In this document: positions 18,224 to 27,280 of the stretch, piece after piece
Numbering within the stretch: the stretch's first letter is position 1
Layout: each line of letters opens with the position of its first letter
From: Mucilaginibacter pedocola
GTDB lineage: Bacteria; Bacteroidota; Bacteroidia; Sphingobacteriales; Sphingobacteriaceae
DNA: 64,000 bases
Assembly (NCBI RefSeq): GCF_002013915.1
Contig: NZ_MBTF01000036.1
Coordinates: 248,001 to 312,000, forward strand
Reading direction: 5' to 3'
Position numbers and translations under genes: made by a program
The notes under the pieces: model-generated
Told to the model about the DNA's origin: nothing
Database searches by the model: none
The model's input: the letters and a program-made list of their open reading frames with translations, nothing else

Positions 18224-18691
18224 ATGAATAAGAAAAGTAACGGACCGATGCCCGTCGAATATGAATACATGAACGGCGTTGTAACTCGAGCGCAAGAGCA
18301 TGTGTTTTTGATAAATGCTGAAATGGAAAAACTAGAAGGCAATCCGGTAAATGAGAAACGCCTGGTCAACCTGCAGGAAGAAAAAAGCAATCTTGTTGAG
18401 GGGCTGAAACGAGATGTTGAATTGCAAACATTTGAAAGCGGGTTTGAGCATTCAATGGAAATTCAAAATATCGTTGACAAGACATTAAGTGATGAGGCTT
18501 ATCAGCAAGTGAGATCGGATGTGTACTCGTCGGGCAAAACCTACGAGAACTCTAATTACTGGCAAGATAAGTATGAGAGGAATATTGATTTGTTAAAAAA
18601 TGAATATAGCCAAACTGAAAGGTTGCCTGAATTAGATAGGGCGCAGGAATTGGAATCACTCAACGGGTATGATGAATTTGAGAAGGATTAA
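18224..18691 (+). CDS. Helical protein upstream of relaxase
   Basis: A 155-residue acidic coiled-coil-type protein. Its opening (P-V-E-Y-E-Y-M-N-G-V-V-T-R-A-Q-E-H, then E-K-L-E-G) resembles the start of the 282-residue protein at 2071-2919, which shows a shared module. The rest is a charged helix with no tail of repeats. It lies between the HTH gene and the MobF relaxase. A relaxosome accessory role is inferred from position only. Confidence 0.65.
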   Translation: MNKKSNGPMPVEYEYMNGVVTRAQEHVFLINAEMEKLEGNPVNEKRLVNLQEEKSNLVEGLKRDVELQTFESGFEHSMEIQNIVDKTLSDEAYQQVRSDVYSSGKTYENSNYWQDKYERNIDLLKNEYSQTERLPELDRAQELESLNGYDEFEKD

Positions 18692-18767
18692 TTAACCATC
18701 ATTCACTGTGGTTGATTTTTTGAAAAATATCGTAGGTGGGCATACGCCCTGAATTATCCTCACTGCT

Positions 18768-21515
18768 ATGATAAGGATGATACAAAGCAAATCGGCTGCT
18801 CATGCCAAAATGTATTTTAATGATGCGCTGAGCAAATCCGATTACTACATCAATGACCAGGAGTTGCCCGGTAAGTTTTCAGGGCTGCTTGCTGATCGCC
18901 TTGGAATAACAGGCGCAGCTTCCAAAGATGTGTTCTACGAATTATGCGACAACATTAACCCAGCGACGGGTGGCAACTTAACGCCCCGTACAAAAGAGGA
19001 ACGTACAACGGGATATGATGTAAATTTTCATTGCCCCAAATCCGTATCTATAATACATGCTCTTTCAAACGACGATCATATCCTTGAGGCTTTTGAGGAC
19101 GCGGTTAACCGTACTTTAAAAGAAATCGAAGCGGACAGTATGACGCGGGTACGGAAAGGAGGTAAGGATGAAAACCGTAAAACGGGGGAATTAATTATCG
19201 CGCAATTTACCCACCAAACATCCCGCCCGGTTGAAGGTGAGCTACCAGACTGCCATTTGCATCAGCATGCATATATTTTCAATAGTACATATGATCCAAT
19301 TGAAAAACGTATCAAGGCTGCCCAATTCCGGGAAATTAAACGGGATATGCCTTACTACCAGGCGCGCTTTCATAAGCGGTTATCTGATAATCTGATAGAC
19401 CTTGGTTACGATATCCGGGTAACCGATTACGCATTTGAGATTGCTGGCGTGCCAAAAAGCGCTATCGATTATATGTCGAAGCGCACTAATGAGATCGGGC
19501 AATATGCTAAAGAGCATAACATCTCCGACCCTGCTCTATTGAGCGAGATCGGCGCTAAAACACGCGGTAAAAAACAAAGCGGGTTGTCAATGGCGGAATT
19601 AAAAAAGGCTTGGAATGAACAGATCGGTCAACAAATCAGTTACGCTGACGGTGAAAAAGAGCAAGCCATCCGTTATAGCCCAAATAGAAAAGAGGAACGC
19701 CTACATGTTAAAGAATGCGTGGACTTTGCACTCGAGCATTCATTTGAACGTGCATCAGTCATGCAAGAGCGCCGTTTATTGGCCAACACGGTCAAGCATA
19801 GCATTGGTGAGCGGCATATCGGGATAGAAGCAATAGAAAACGCAATATCCCAAGACCAAAGGCTTATCCATGTACAGCAAGGGCATTTGGGCTACTACAC
19901 CACTAAAGAAGTGTTAGCCGAAGAACGTGAAATGGTGCAGCTTGCCCGCAAGGGAACCAATCGGTTCAAACCACTATACTCCGAACGCCCCGAGATCCGC
20001 TACGACGGCGAGCAAGGCGAAGCGATAGCGCATGTCCTAACGTCAACCGACCAAACAAGTATCATCAGGGGAGTTGCAGGTGCGGGTAAAACTACCTCCT
20101 TGTTAGAACTTGACAAGCTTGTCCAAGCCGCTGGCAAGAAAACATTTATTGTTACGCCGATGGCTAAGACCGCGCGAGAGCAATTACCCGCAGAGGGGTT
20201 CAATGACTCAGACACAGTAGCAAAACTTCTTGCCGATACCGAGCACCAGGAAAAACTCAAAAACCAAGTCCTGATCGTTGACGAAGCGGGGCAATTAGGT
20301 ACGAAGGATATGGTTTCGTTACTGAATGTAGCTGATAAGCAAAATTGCCGGTTGGTACTTGTTGGCGATACAAGGCAGCATACCGCTGTGTTGCGTGGTG
20401 ATGCGCTTAGGGTTGTTAATACGATAGGCAATATACCAACTGCCGAGGTAAGTAAAATATATCGGCAGAGAAGCAACGCTCAGTATTTGGCAGCGGTTGA
20501 AGATCTGTCCAAGGGCGATGTTGAAAGTGCTTTTGACAAATTGGATAATATGGGGGCGATAAAAAGCATCGACCCATTAAAACCCAACAAAGAACTTGTT
20601 GAGGATTATATGGCGGCTGTAAAAAAGAAAAAAACGGCGTTAGTTGTTTCACCAACACGCAAACAGGGGCAGGCTGTCAGCAAAGAGATACGCGCAGAAT
20701 TACAGAAAGCGGGGCTTATTGGCAAACGCGAGATAGCTGCGAAGAAGCTGGAAAACTTAAACTTCACAGATGCGCAAAAAGCCGACTGGCGAAAATATGA
20801 GCCGGGCCAGGTTATACAATTCAGCCAAAATGTACCAAAGATTAAGCGGGGGAGCGTATGGCAATTAAAAGAAGTGAAAGACAACTTGGTCACCATGGAA
20901 AATGAATCCGGGGAGCAAAAGCAACTGCCCCTCGAAAAGGCAAGTTCGTTTAACGTTTACCGATCCAACGAAATTTTGCTGGCGAAAGGCGACCAAATCA
21001 AGATTACACAAGGTGGCTTTGATATCGATGACACGCGTTTGAACAACGGGCAAACGATGAACGTTGTTAAAGTCTCTAAGAATGGCGATGTTCATTTACG
21101 AAATAACCAAAGTAAAGCTACTTATCGGATAAGCAAGGATTTCGGACATATCGACCACGATTATTGCAGTACCAGCCATTTATCCCAGGGTAAAACGGTG
21201 GACGTGGTGCTGATCTCACAGCCTGCCGACACTTTCAGCGCAACAAACGCCAAGCAATTCTATGTATCAGTTTCTCGCGGAAAAGAAAATGTAACCATCT
21301 ACACCGATGATAAAGATAAGTTGCTTGAAAACGCAGCCCAACTTGGCGACCGTAAATCAGCAATGGAATTGGTGGGCGATGAGCCAATTCATCATGAGCA
21401 TATAGCGATTCAGGAATTAGATAAACAGCGGGCATATCAGCATAAGGAAAACGAAAAAGAGTTATTGAGTAAGGATCACAACCGCTATTACGAGGACTAT
21501 GAGCCAAGACTTTAA
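18768..21515 (+). CDS. MobF-family relaxase/helicase (TrwC/TraI-like)
   Basis: A 915-residue relaxase fused to an SF1 helicase. The N-terminal ~300 residues are the TrwC relaxase domain: candidate nucleophilic tyrosines Y16 and Y26/Y27 (D-Y-Y-I-N-D-Q-E-L-P-G-K-F-S-G), T-G-Y-D-V-N-F-H-C-P-K-S-V-S, F-T-H-Q-T-S-R, and the metal-binding three-histidine motif C-H-L-H-Q-H near residues 162-167. The helicase has Walker A R-G-V-A-G-A-G-K-T-T-S near residue 435, Walker B V-L-I-V-D-E-A-G-Q-L, and a C-terminal motif with V-S-V-S-R-G-K-E-N-V. It would nick oriT, stay bound to the 5' end and unwind the strand. The start could also be the Met three codons in. No oriT could be assigned with confidence. Confidence 0.92.
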   Translation: MIRMIQSKSAAHAKMYFNDALSKSDYYINDQELPGKFSGLLADRLGITGAASKDVFYELCDNINPATGGNLTPRTKEERTTGYDVNFHCPKSVSIIHALSNDDHILEAFEDAVNRTLKEIEADSMTRVRKGGKDENRKTGELIIAQFTHQTSRPVEGELPDCHLHQHAYIFNSTYDPIEKRIKAAQFREIKRDMPYYQARFHKRLSDNLIDLGYDIRVTDYAFEIAGVPKSAIDYMSKRTNEIGQYAKEHNISDPALLSEIGAKTRGKKQSGLSMAELKKAWNEQIGQQISYADGEKEQAIRYSPNRKEERLHVKECVDFALEHSFERASVMQERRLLANTVKHSIGERHIGIEAIENAISQDQRLIHVQQGHLGYYTTKEVLAEEREMVQLARKGTNRFKPLYSERPEIRYDGEQGEAIAHVLTSTDQTSIIRGVAGAGKTTSLLELDKLVQAAGKKTFIVTPMAKTAREQLPAEGFNDSDTVAKLLADTEHQEKLKNQVLIVDEAGQLGTKDMVSLLNVADKQNCRLVLVGDTRQHTAVLRGDALRVVNTIGNIPTAEVSKIYRQRSNAQYLAAVEDLSKGDVESAFDKLDNMGAIKSIDPLKPNKELVEDYMAAVKKKKTALVVSPTRKQGQAVSKEIRAELQKAGLIGKREIAAKKLENLNFTDAQKADWRKYEPGQVIQFSQNVPKIKRGSVWQLKEVKDNLVTMENESGEQKQLPLEKASSFNVYRSNEILLAKGDQIKITQGGFDIDDTRLNNGQTMNVVKVSKNGDVHLRNNQSKATYRISKDFGHIDHDYCSTSHLSQGKTVDVVLISQPADTFSATNAKQFYVSVSRGKENVTIYTDDKDKLLENAAQLGDRKSAMELVGDEPIHHEHIAIQELDKQRAYQHKENEKELLSKDHNRYYEDYEPRL

Positions 21516-21879
21516 ACTGAAATACGACCAGATTCTTGAGAACCAACCGGGGCAGCCACAATTGTCTCCAGATGATAAGTTATATCCCAATACAGGCTAT
21601 AACCGTAATATTGGGTTCCTGTGGCCATCAGGCAATTGCGAGGCTTTCAATTACGCCTATTTAGTACGATTGCAATTCCTGCCTACCGAAAACGCGATAT
21701 ACATGACGTTTACAACGCATATTGTAAAAATTGAAGGAAACGGTTTACAAGCTTTATATTTTGAATTATTCGACCAGCGCAATCGTATAATCGAGTGCCT
21801 TGAAGAAAGGTACGCGGCAATTTCAGACACTAAAACTTTTATCAAAAAAATTACGGTGACAGAAGCGAAAAGCAGATAG
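21499..21879 (+). CDS. Hypothetical protein overlapping relaxase 3' end
   Basis: A 126-residue mixed alpha/beta protein whose ATG lies 17 bases before the end of the relaxase gene in another frame, which suggests translational coupling. It contains N-I-G-F-L-W-P-S-G-N-C-E-A-F-N-Y-A-Y-L followed by beta strands. No family was recognised. It is the last gene of the rightward mobilization operon. Confidence 0.6.
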   Translation: MSQDFKLKYDQILENQPGQPQLSPDDKLYPNTGYNRNIGFLWPSGNCEAFNYAYLVRLQFLPTENAIYMTFTTHIVKIEGNGLQALYFELFDQRNRIIECLEERYAAISDTKTFIKKITVTEAKSR

Positions 21880-22059
21880 CAGAACTTATAAATTGACGTT
21901 GCACAAGCCAACTTTTCTAAACCTGATTGGCGCGGATACCGGCCTATGGCTAAGGCCTGCAGGGTATGAGCAGAAAGCAGGGCTACAGCTTCCAAAGCAC
22001 TACTGCCGTTCATTTCCTAAAAGTCGAACACCAATACAAAACTGAACATAGAAAGAAAA

Positions 22060-22085
22060 GCCGCCCGATCGATTTGCCGGGCGGC
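22060..22085 (-). terminator. Intrinsic terminator after antirestriction gene
   Basis: GCCGCCCG (22060-22067) pairs with CGGGCGGC (22078-22085), followed on the minus strand by TTTTCTTTC. It lies directly after the stop of the leftward ArdC-like gene. Confidence 0.8.
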
Positions 22086-22091
22086 GATTGC

Positions 22092-23006
22092 TTATTCAGG
22101 TTGAAGGTCACGCAGGTAATCAGTAGCCTTAGAAGCTTCACTTGCTGCAGTAATGAGAAAGCGGTTATTCTCCTTTAGTACTTTAAGCCAGTGATCGATA
22201 TACCCGGCATGGTCGCCCTTCTCGACTGTGTTAATTCCGAACCCAGCACAAAGAAATGCTGCGCCAAATTCTGCGACCAATTCTTCAACCGCATAGTTTT
22301 GATCGCCGAACTTTTTGCCTTTCGTTCGGTCAAGGCGATGCTTGGCACCTGACCAGTGTACAAGTTCATGCAAAACAGTTGAATAAAACCCTTCCGTTGC
22401 CGAGCATGTGGCTGTAGGATGAAAGCTCTCGGGAAATGGCACCAAAATCTTATCGTCCTGGATTTTGTAGCAGGCACCTCCGTCATGGGTTTCGATGATA
22501 GCTTTTGTATTCTCTAGGAATGTATCTACTTCATTGATTTGCTCAATGAGGTAAGGATTGAAGATTTGTTCTTCGGCTTTTGGCTGTTCATAACTGGACA
22601 GTTGACAGCGATTGAAAACATAAGATGCTTTCAGGAATGGTATCTTCTCGACCTCACCGTCTTTTTCTTTTTCGATGGTATCATAGTAAACGACGAGGTT
22701 TCCCTTCTCGCCTTTGCGGACAAATTCATTCTTACTTTGCCACTGCTTGAAGCTTGCCCATTCGGAAGTTGGAAATTTATTTTTTATTGCAGCAGACCAA
22801 AGCAACACGATATTGATACCCCGATAATAATTGCCCGTAACCTGATTGGATGGCAAATTCAATGGCGGCGTGTAACCACTTTCTGACCATGATTGCTGCC
22901 ATGGTATCACACCATTTTCCAGTTGTTCGATAATCGTGTCAGTCACTGTTTGATAGATGTCTTTGTACTTTGTAGATGATTTTGTTTCGTTGACTATGGA
23001 TGTCAT
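22092..23006 (-). CDS. ArdC-like antirestriction protein, zincin metallopeptidase
   Basis: A 304-residue protein with an N-terminal ssDNA-binding domain of the DUF1738/ArdC kind (I-P-W-Q-Q-S-W followed by N-Y-Y-R-G-I-N-I-V-L-L-W). The C-terminal metallopeptidase domain has the zinc motif H-E-L-V-H-W near residue 215 and a downstream Glu in Y-A-V-E-E-L-V-A-E-F-G-A-A-F. ArdC proteins travel with conjugative DNA and protect incoming single strands from host restriction. It is followed by its own terminator and preceded by a DUF2958 gene, which is a common pairing on mobile elements. Confidence 0.87.
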   Translation of the reverse strand: MTSIVNETKSSTKYKDIYQTVTDTIIEQLENGVIPWQQSWSESGYTPPLNLPSNQVTGNYYRGINIVLLWSAAIKNKFPTSEWASFKQWQSKNEFVRKGEKGNLVVYYDTIEKEKDGEVEKIPFLKASYVFNRCQLSSYEQPKAEEQIFNPYLIEQINEVDTFLENTKAIIETHDGGACYKIQDDKILVPFPESFHPTATCSATEGFYSTVLHELVHWSGAKHRLDRTKGKKFGDQNYAVEELVAEFGAAFLCAGFGINTVEKGDHAGYIDHWLKVLKENNRFLITAASEASKATDYLRDLQPE

Positions 23007-23041
23007 TTTCTTATCCTTTATGATAGTTGAGAGAAAGAAAA

Positions 23042-23060
23042 GCCCGACGATGCGCCGGGC
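23042..23060 (-). terminator. Intrinsic terminator after DUF2958 gene
   Basis: GCCCG (23042-23046) pairs with CGGGC (23056-23060); on the minus strand it is followed by TTTTCTTTC. It ends the leftward DUF2958 gene and separates it from the ArdC-like gene. Confidence 0.6.
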
Positions 23061-23066
23061 CTAGGT

Positions 23067-23447
23067 TTAGGAGTTTTTCAGTTTGAGAGCTGCATTACGT
23101 AGAGAAGTTTCATCAGTAGTAATGTATCGGACCGTCCTTGCTGCTTCAGCATAAACGCTGATCGGATATTTCCCCTCAAAGCTTTCATCACGGCATAGGA
23201 CGCGAAAGAACCCTTGCACTTGCTGCAGTTCATTCAGATCAACATAACCAAGTTCCGGAAAGCCCATGCCCAGGTCGCAAAGTCCGAACGCCATCTCCGG
23301 GTATTCCGGATTGATCTCAGAGATTAGCCAGCAGCAACGGGTGTTCGTTACAAATAGTTTAACTACCGGTTTATCGTCGCTTGCTTCGTTAAAGTTGCTG
23401 CCGTTTTCGACTAATTGCTTATACTCGTCGTTTGTAAAAAGTTTCAT
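23067..23447 (-). CDS. DUF2958 family protein
   Basis: A 126-residue protein matching the DUF2958 pattern: start L-F-T-N-D-E-Y-K-Q-L, then P-V-V-K-L-F, C-C-W-L-I-S-E-I-N-P-E-Y-P-E-M-A-F-G-L-C-D-L-G, and E-L-G-Y-V-D-L-N-E-L. The biochemical role of this family is not known; it is typical of plasmids and integrative elements and often neighbours ArdC-like genes, as it does here. It is flanked by terminators, so it is probably transcribed alone. Confidence 0.8.
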   Translation of the reverse strand: MKLFTNDEYKQLVENGSNFNEASDDKPVVKLFVTNTRCCWLISEINPEYPEMAFGLCDLGMGFPELGYVDLNELQQVQGFFRVLCRDESFEGKYPISVYAEAARTVRYITTDETSLRNAALKLKNS

Positions 23448-23654
23448 TTGATAGCCTTTTCTGTTGGAGTTAATGGTTGCAGGAGATGGACAACCGGAGG
23501 TTTAGCGAACAAACCGGCTGTTATTTTGGATGGGCGAGTGAATGCCCTGAAAGGGCAGAGGAAAATAATAGTTGGTGACGAGAGCGCCTTCGGTTAATCT
23601 CCATGCAAAACCATTGGCTCGATCCATCAGTAAAGGCATGGAATTGATGACGGA

Positions 23655-24239
23655 TTACGACACGTCAAATATTGCTTCTGATAAATGGCGTGCAATCTTT
23701 TCAACGACACCGACGACAAGTGCATTGCCCATGAAAAATCCGCGTTTTGCATTACTGGCTTCAGCGGTGAAATCATCGGGGAACATATTCAGGCGTTCGA
23801 GTTCGACCGGCATTAGTCGCCGGAACCTTCCATCTTCGGTTTGAATGACGTGCGTAAACCGCGATGCAGAGCTACCGCCCTCTCCCGTAATCATGGTGCG
23901 GGCCGGCTTATCAAGTGCATCAGGAAAAGGCATTCCGCCGCATTTGTAAGTATAAGCCTCTCCCGTTTTCTTTGAGCGCTTTTCGACCGATTTGGAAGCC
24001 TTTAAGAAGCGCCATCGTGGAACAATATCTTCATCAAGAAAAAAGGCTTTATCAACCGAAAGTGCAGGAACAAGAATGTCACCCAGTGTTTTACAGGCGC
24101 CAATAAATGCTGGGTAAAGCCGTTGGGTTATCACTTGCCTGTCAATCATGACACCAGCGTTATAAAGTAGCTTTTCGGTTTTCTTTAAATGGGGGATCTC
24201 AATATCACTAAGCGGGCCTTCAATTTTGAATTGGCGCAT
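23655..24239 (-). CDS. C5 cytosine methyltransferase, C-terminal subunit
   Basis: A 194-residue product when started at the ATG at 24239, one base after the stop of the N-terminal subunit gene; the frame is also open 15 codons further upstream. It contains conserved motif IX (R-R-L-M-P-V-E-L-E-R-L-N-M-F-P-D-D-F) and motif X (F-F-M-G-N-A-L-V-V-G-V-V-E-K-I-A), plus a target-recognition region with K-T-L-G-D-I-L-V-P. It lacks the catalytic motifs I-VIII, which are in the adjacent gene. The two would assemble into one enzyme, as in split C5 methyltransferases of the M.AquI type. A recent frameshift is the alternative, but the tight TAA-A-ATG junction with an upstream GAGG favours a genuine two-gene enzyme. 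Confidence 0.8.
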   Translation of the reverse strand: MRQFKIEGPLSDIEIPHLKKTEKLLYNAGVMIDRQVITQRLYPAFIGACKTLGDILVPALSVDKAFFLDEDIVPRWRFLKASKSVEKRSKKTGEAYTYKCGGMPFPDALDKPARTMITGEGGSSASRFTHVIQTEDGRFRRLMPVELERLNMFPDDFTAEASNAKRGFFMGNALVVGVVEKIARHLSEAIFDVS

Positions 24240-24240
24240 T

Positions 24241-24954
24241 TTAACCTCGTGTTGTTGCAGGGAAAGCTTTAGCAAATACACCATTGTGGGCGAGCCATTT
24301 GCCGCATGTGAAAGTGGATTTGACTTTTTCGAATATGGGCGTGCTATGATGGTAGCCGATCATGAAGAGGCGTCGACGTTTTTGAGGCATGCCGTAATCT
24401 GCGGCATTGATAACCCGCCATTCCACCGCGTAACCAAGGTCAGAAAGGCTTGCCAAAATAGTCGCAAAGTCGTGACCCTTGCGATCAATTGGAGTACCTA
24501 ATATTCGGTCAACATTTTCGAGCACAACATACTTCACCGGCGTTCCAACCTTGGACTTGTCTTTAAGGATGCGGTGTATCTCCCACCACAAGGAACCTTT
24601 CTTGCCTTTTATCCCCGTGAACTGGCTTGCGTGATTGGCGATAGAATAGTCCTGGCAAGGAAACCCGCCAACTAATAGGTCATGGTCTGGGATTTCAGCA
24701 GTACTAATGGTTTTGATATCTGCATTGCTGTGGCCTTCTTTTCCAAAATTCGCCTCATAGATTTTTGAAGCATGTTGGATTTTAGTAGATGGTTCCCATT
24801 GATTGCTCCACACAACGTCAAAATCGTTTTTGATGATTTCATGGTAGCCGCTTAATGGCGACAAACCATCCCATCCCTCTAATCCAATCCGGAAGCCTCC
24901 AACACCGGCAAAAAGTTCTACTACCCTGATCTTGCAATCATGGTTATTTACCAT
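24241..24954 (-). CDS. C5 cytosine methyltransferase, N-terminal catalytic subunit
   Basis: A 237-residue protein with motif I V-V-E-L-F-A-G-V-G-G-F-R-I-G-L-E (SAM binding), motif IV V-G-G-F-P-C-Q-D-Y-S-I-A with the catalytic Cys, motif VI V-V-L-E-N-V-D-R, and motif VIII Q-K-R-R-R-L-F. It ends at A-K-A-F-P, just where the target-recognition domain normally begins. The next gene supplies that part. No restriction endonuclease gene is adjacent, so this looks like an orphan methyltransferase that protects the element from host restriction. Confidence 0.85.
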   Translation of the reverse strand: MVNNHDCKIRVVELFAGVGGFRIGLEGWDGLSPLSGYHEIIKNDFDVVWSNQWEPSTKIQHASKIYEANFGKEGHSNADIKTISTAEIPDHDLLVGGFPCQDYSIANHASQFTGIKGKKGSLWWEIHRILKDKSKVGTPVKYVVLENVDRILGTPIDRKGHDFATILASLSDLGYAVEWRVINAADYGMPQKRRRLFMIGYHHSTPIFEKVKSTFTCGKWLAHNGVFAKAFPATTRG

Positions 24955-24989
24955 CGTAAATCCTTTGGTTCGAGTTGATTTTAGTTTTG

Positions 24990-25469
24990 TTAGTCGAAGT
25001 TTGGCATTAGTGCGTCATCATTCATTGATGAATAGCCATGTCTCGTGATGATGATATGATCCCATACTTTGATCCCAAATATTCGGGCACCTTCACAAAA
25101 CTTATGAGTAAGGCTAATATCAGAAGGGCTTGCTGCTGTGTTACCAGATGGATGATTATGAGCTAAGCATATTCCCGCAGCATTGCTTTTCAGGCAGATG
25201 CCGAACACAATTTTAGGGTCGGCTAAACACTGAGTTGTGCTTCCTGTAGCGATATTGGAAACGCCAATAACCGTATTGTTTTGAGCGAGCAAGATAATTT
25301 TAAACTCCTCGACCAGATCAATACGGTTATCATCCCAAACGGCGCGAAAGACAGCGTGGGCATTCTTTGAGGAAGTAACAATAGGCCTCATTTTAGGATC
25401 AACCTGATTTTTATAAACCAGTTCAATTTCTGCTACATTAAATGGAATATTTTTGAGTTTATTCTTCAT
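24990..25469 (-). CDS. RadC-like JAB-domain protein
   Basis: A 159-residue protein when started at the ATG at 25469, which overlaps the stop of the upstream primase gene as ATGA; the frame extends to 25511. The C-terminal JAB/MPN motif is A-H-N-H-P-S-G-N followed by S-D-I-S-L-T, with the conserved catalytic-type Glu/His/Asp arrangement of RadC. The N-terminal helix-hairpin-helix part of chromosomal RadC is missing, as is typical for copies on mobile elements. The biochemical activity of RadC is uncertain, and it has no established role in repair. Confidence 0.85.
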   Translation of the reverse strand: MKNKLKNIPFNVAEIELVYKNQVDPKMRPIVTSSKNAHAVFRAVWDDNRIDLVEEFKIILLAQNNTVIGVSNIATGSTTQCLADPKIVFGICLKSNAAGICLAHNHPSGNTAASPSDISLTHKFCEGARIFGIKVWDHIIITRHGYSSMNDDALMPNFD

Positions 25470-26377
25470 CGCAGCTCCAATGGCGGTAAATTCGATGAGT
25501 GCATATGGCACTCATTTAAATCCTTAAATCCGTTATAGAGGTGGTTGTTGACCTTTAACTTTAATCCAGGTTCCGATGCTATAAATTCGGCAAGCCGTTG
25601 ATTGGCTTTCATTCCAGCCTTGTCATTGTCCATCCATGTGTAAGCGTATTTGTACCCGTAATTTTTGATATAACGGATAGCGTGATCTACACATGCCACA
25701 GAATTAAGTACGATTACGTCGTGTTCTAATTTACCTTCGTGAATAGTTGCGTAAGTAAGGAAATCCATAAATCCCTCAAATAGCATCACACCGTCCGGTT
25801 TTGGCTTATCTGAACGAATAAAGGAAATGGTTTTTGGTGATACGCAACTTTTAAAAAACTTATTGCGTAACTCATAACCACCGTCCTCATTTTGAAATCC
25901 AACCGCAAATATTTTCGTATTGGTGACGACGTTTTGAACGTAAATTTCTTTGAGGTATTTAGGCGCAATTTCAACGTCTATTCCGCGTGCCACTAAATAT
26001 TGTAACAAGGCGACATTTTCCAACCGCCTCGTATCTATTAGTTTCCAGTTGCTCTTTTTTCCTTTAACTCGGTCTCTTGGTGTTATTTGTAATGGGTCGA
26101 GATTTGTATTTTTTATCCAGCGTAAGGCATCAGTAGCTTGATGGCTGTAGCCGCCATATTTTAGGATGGATATAACCAATTGAAACGCATTCCCGCCTTC
26201 ACCTTCCCCGTGATCGAACCAAACGTTTTCAATTTTATTTAAGTGAAAACTCGGCGTTTTTTCATTTCGAAATGGTGAATAATAGGTTGCATCGGTTTCA
26301 TTTTCCCGTGTTGGTTTCAATTCGAGTTTTGCCAAAATATCGGCAATAGCAATGGCTTTCGCCTGCTCAATGTTCAT
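25466..26377 (-). CDS. TOPRIM/CHC2-type primase-like protein
   Basis: A 303-residue protein. The N-terminal domain carries Y-Y-S-P-F-R-N-E-K-T-P-S-F, the pattern of the DnaG zinc-binding domain but with the zinc cysteines lost. The middle and C-terminal part is a TOPRIM domain with M-L-F-E-G-F-M-D (catalytic Glu) and W-M-D-N-D-K-A-G (metal-binding Asp residues). Such proteins are common on Bacteroidota mobilizable elements and probably prime the complementary strand after transfer. It is translationally coupled to the RadC-like gene and follows a small HTH gene. Confidence 0.82.
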   Translation of the reverse strand: MNIEQAKAIAIADILAKLELKPTRENETDATYYSPFRNEKTPSFHLNKIENVWFDHGEGEGGNAFQLVISILKYGGYSHQATDALRWIKNTNLDPLQITPRDRVKGKKSNWKLIDTRRLENVALLQYLVARGIDVEIAPKYLKEIYVQNVVTNTKIFAVGFQNEDGGYELRNKFFKSCVSPKTISFIRSDKPKPDGVMLFEGFMDFLTYATIHEGKLEHDVIVLNSVACVDHAIRYIKNYGYKYAYTWMDNDKAGMKANQRLAEFIASEPGLKLKVNNHLYNGFKDLNECHMHSSNLPPLELR

Positions 26378-26414
26378 TGGGCGTTCCTTAGTTATTTGAA
26401 TGTCATCAGTTATT

Positions 26415-26615
26415 TTATCGCTTTGCGTGTTTGATTAAGCGCTGTTCCAGAAAGGCATCCAAGACGGATCGACGATAAACCACTCTGCCGCCGCGCATTT
26501 CAGGCTTTAGATCGTAGGTCTTTCTTGAATCCCAGGTTTTAAATGAGTGCGGAGAAAGTTTTGTGTGCCGAGCGGCTTCCTTACGATTTAAGAACGGATC
26601 GTGTTTGTTATTCAT
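26415..26615 (-). CDS. Small helix-turn-helix protein, excisionase-like
   Basis: A 66-residue HTH protein: F-L-N-R-K-E-A-A-R-H-T-K-L-S-P-H-S-F-K-T-W-D forms the HTH and a basic wing R-G-G-R-V-V-Y-R-R-S follows, the pattern of helix-turn-helix_17/excisionase proteins. It heads the leftward run primase-RadC-methyltransferase. An inverted repeat at 26686-26716 lies about 70 bases upstream and may be its operator. It could serve as directionality factor for a recombinase or as transcription factor. Confidence 0.75.
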   Translation of the reverse strand: MNNKHDPFLNRKEAARHTKLSPHSFKTWDSRKTYDLKPEMRGGRVVYRRSVLDAFLEQRLIKHAKR

Positions 26616-26685
26616 CTCATGCTTTCTGTTGTAAAAATGTTTTGGCGTTGTTAAACGCGGGCATGAGATAGCGGCATCGACTCCT

Positions 26686-26716
26686 CGTTGTCAAACGAAA
26701 CATAGTTTCGTCAACG
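26686..26716. repeat. Inverted repeat upstream of HTH gene
   Basis: ACGAAAC (26695-26701) and GTTTCGT (26705-26711) are separated by ATA, and outer CGTTG/CAACG arms (26686-26690, 26712-26716) extend the symmetry with a small asymmetric bulge. It is a candidate operator for the small HTH protein. Confidence 0.4.
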
Positions 26717-27280
26717 GTAACAGGTGGGTACACATACCGATGTAGTATTATTTAATAAATCGCTATCAGGTTAGTCGTGCTATTAATCGAAATTATTATT
26801 GTCAGTATTTAATTTGAGCAGTTTTTAGTAACAAAATTGATTGTAGAGCATCTAAAACAAAACATCCCATCAGGTATTAAAACCTTGTTAGTGTTAATCC
26901 AGAACGACTTCCTCAAATCTTGTATTTACCTAAAAGACTAATTTAATTTTCTGTTTTTTATTCGGTTTAGATAAGCATTTGTCTTCTAGCTATCAATTCA
27001 TATAATCAATACAAACTTATTTGCGCCAATAGTTCTGTTGTTATTTTCTGAATTCAGACATAAAACACTGCATAAATCTTTGCTTTACGCTTGTTAGAAC
27101 AATTTCGTTACGACAATTCGAACAAAATACTACTCCAAAGCCTTATAAATGATAGATAAGTACTCATAGAGATTATCGCAAAAAAAATCAAAATCACAAT
27201 TAACTTATGTCAATACCATTGGCGACATATGTTTGTCCGTTTAGGAAATCAAATCATTATTCAAAATATAACCTAATTAT
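26717..27280. other. AT-rich intergenic region without a supported gene
   Basis: About 560 bases, strongly AT-rich, between divergent transcription units. No convincing ORF, RNA or repeat was seen apart from the operator-like repeat at its left edge. It may contain a replication or transfer origin, but no iterons stand out. Confidence 0.4.

Noticed and set aside
18738..18749. Small hairpin GGGC-ATAC-GCCC before the relaxase as oriT
   Set aside because: The stem has only four pairs and no recognisable nic sequence; too weak to call.
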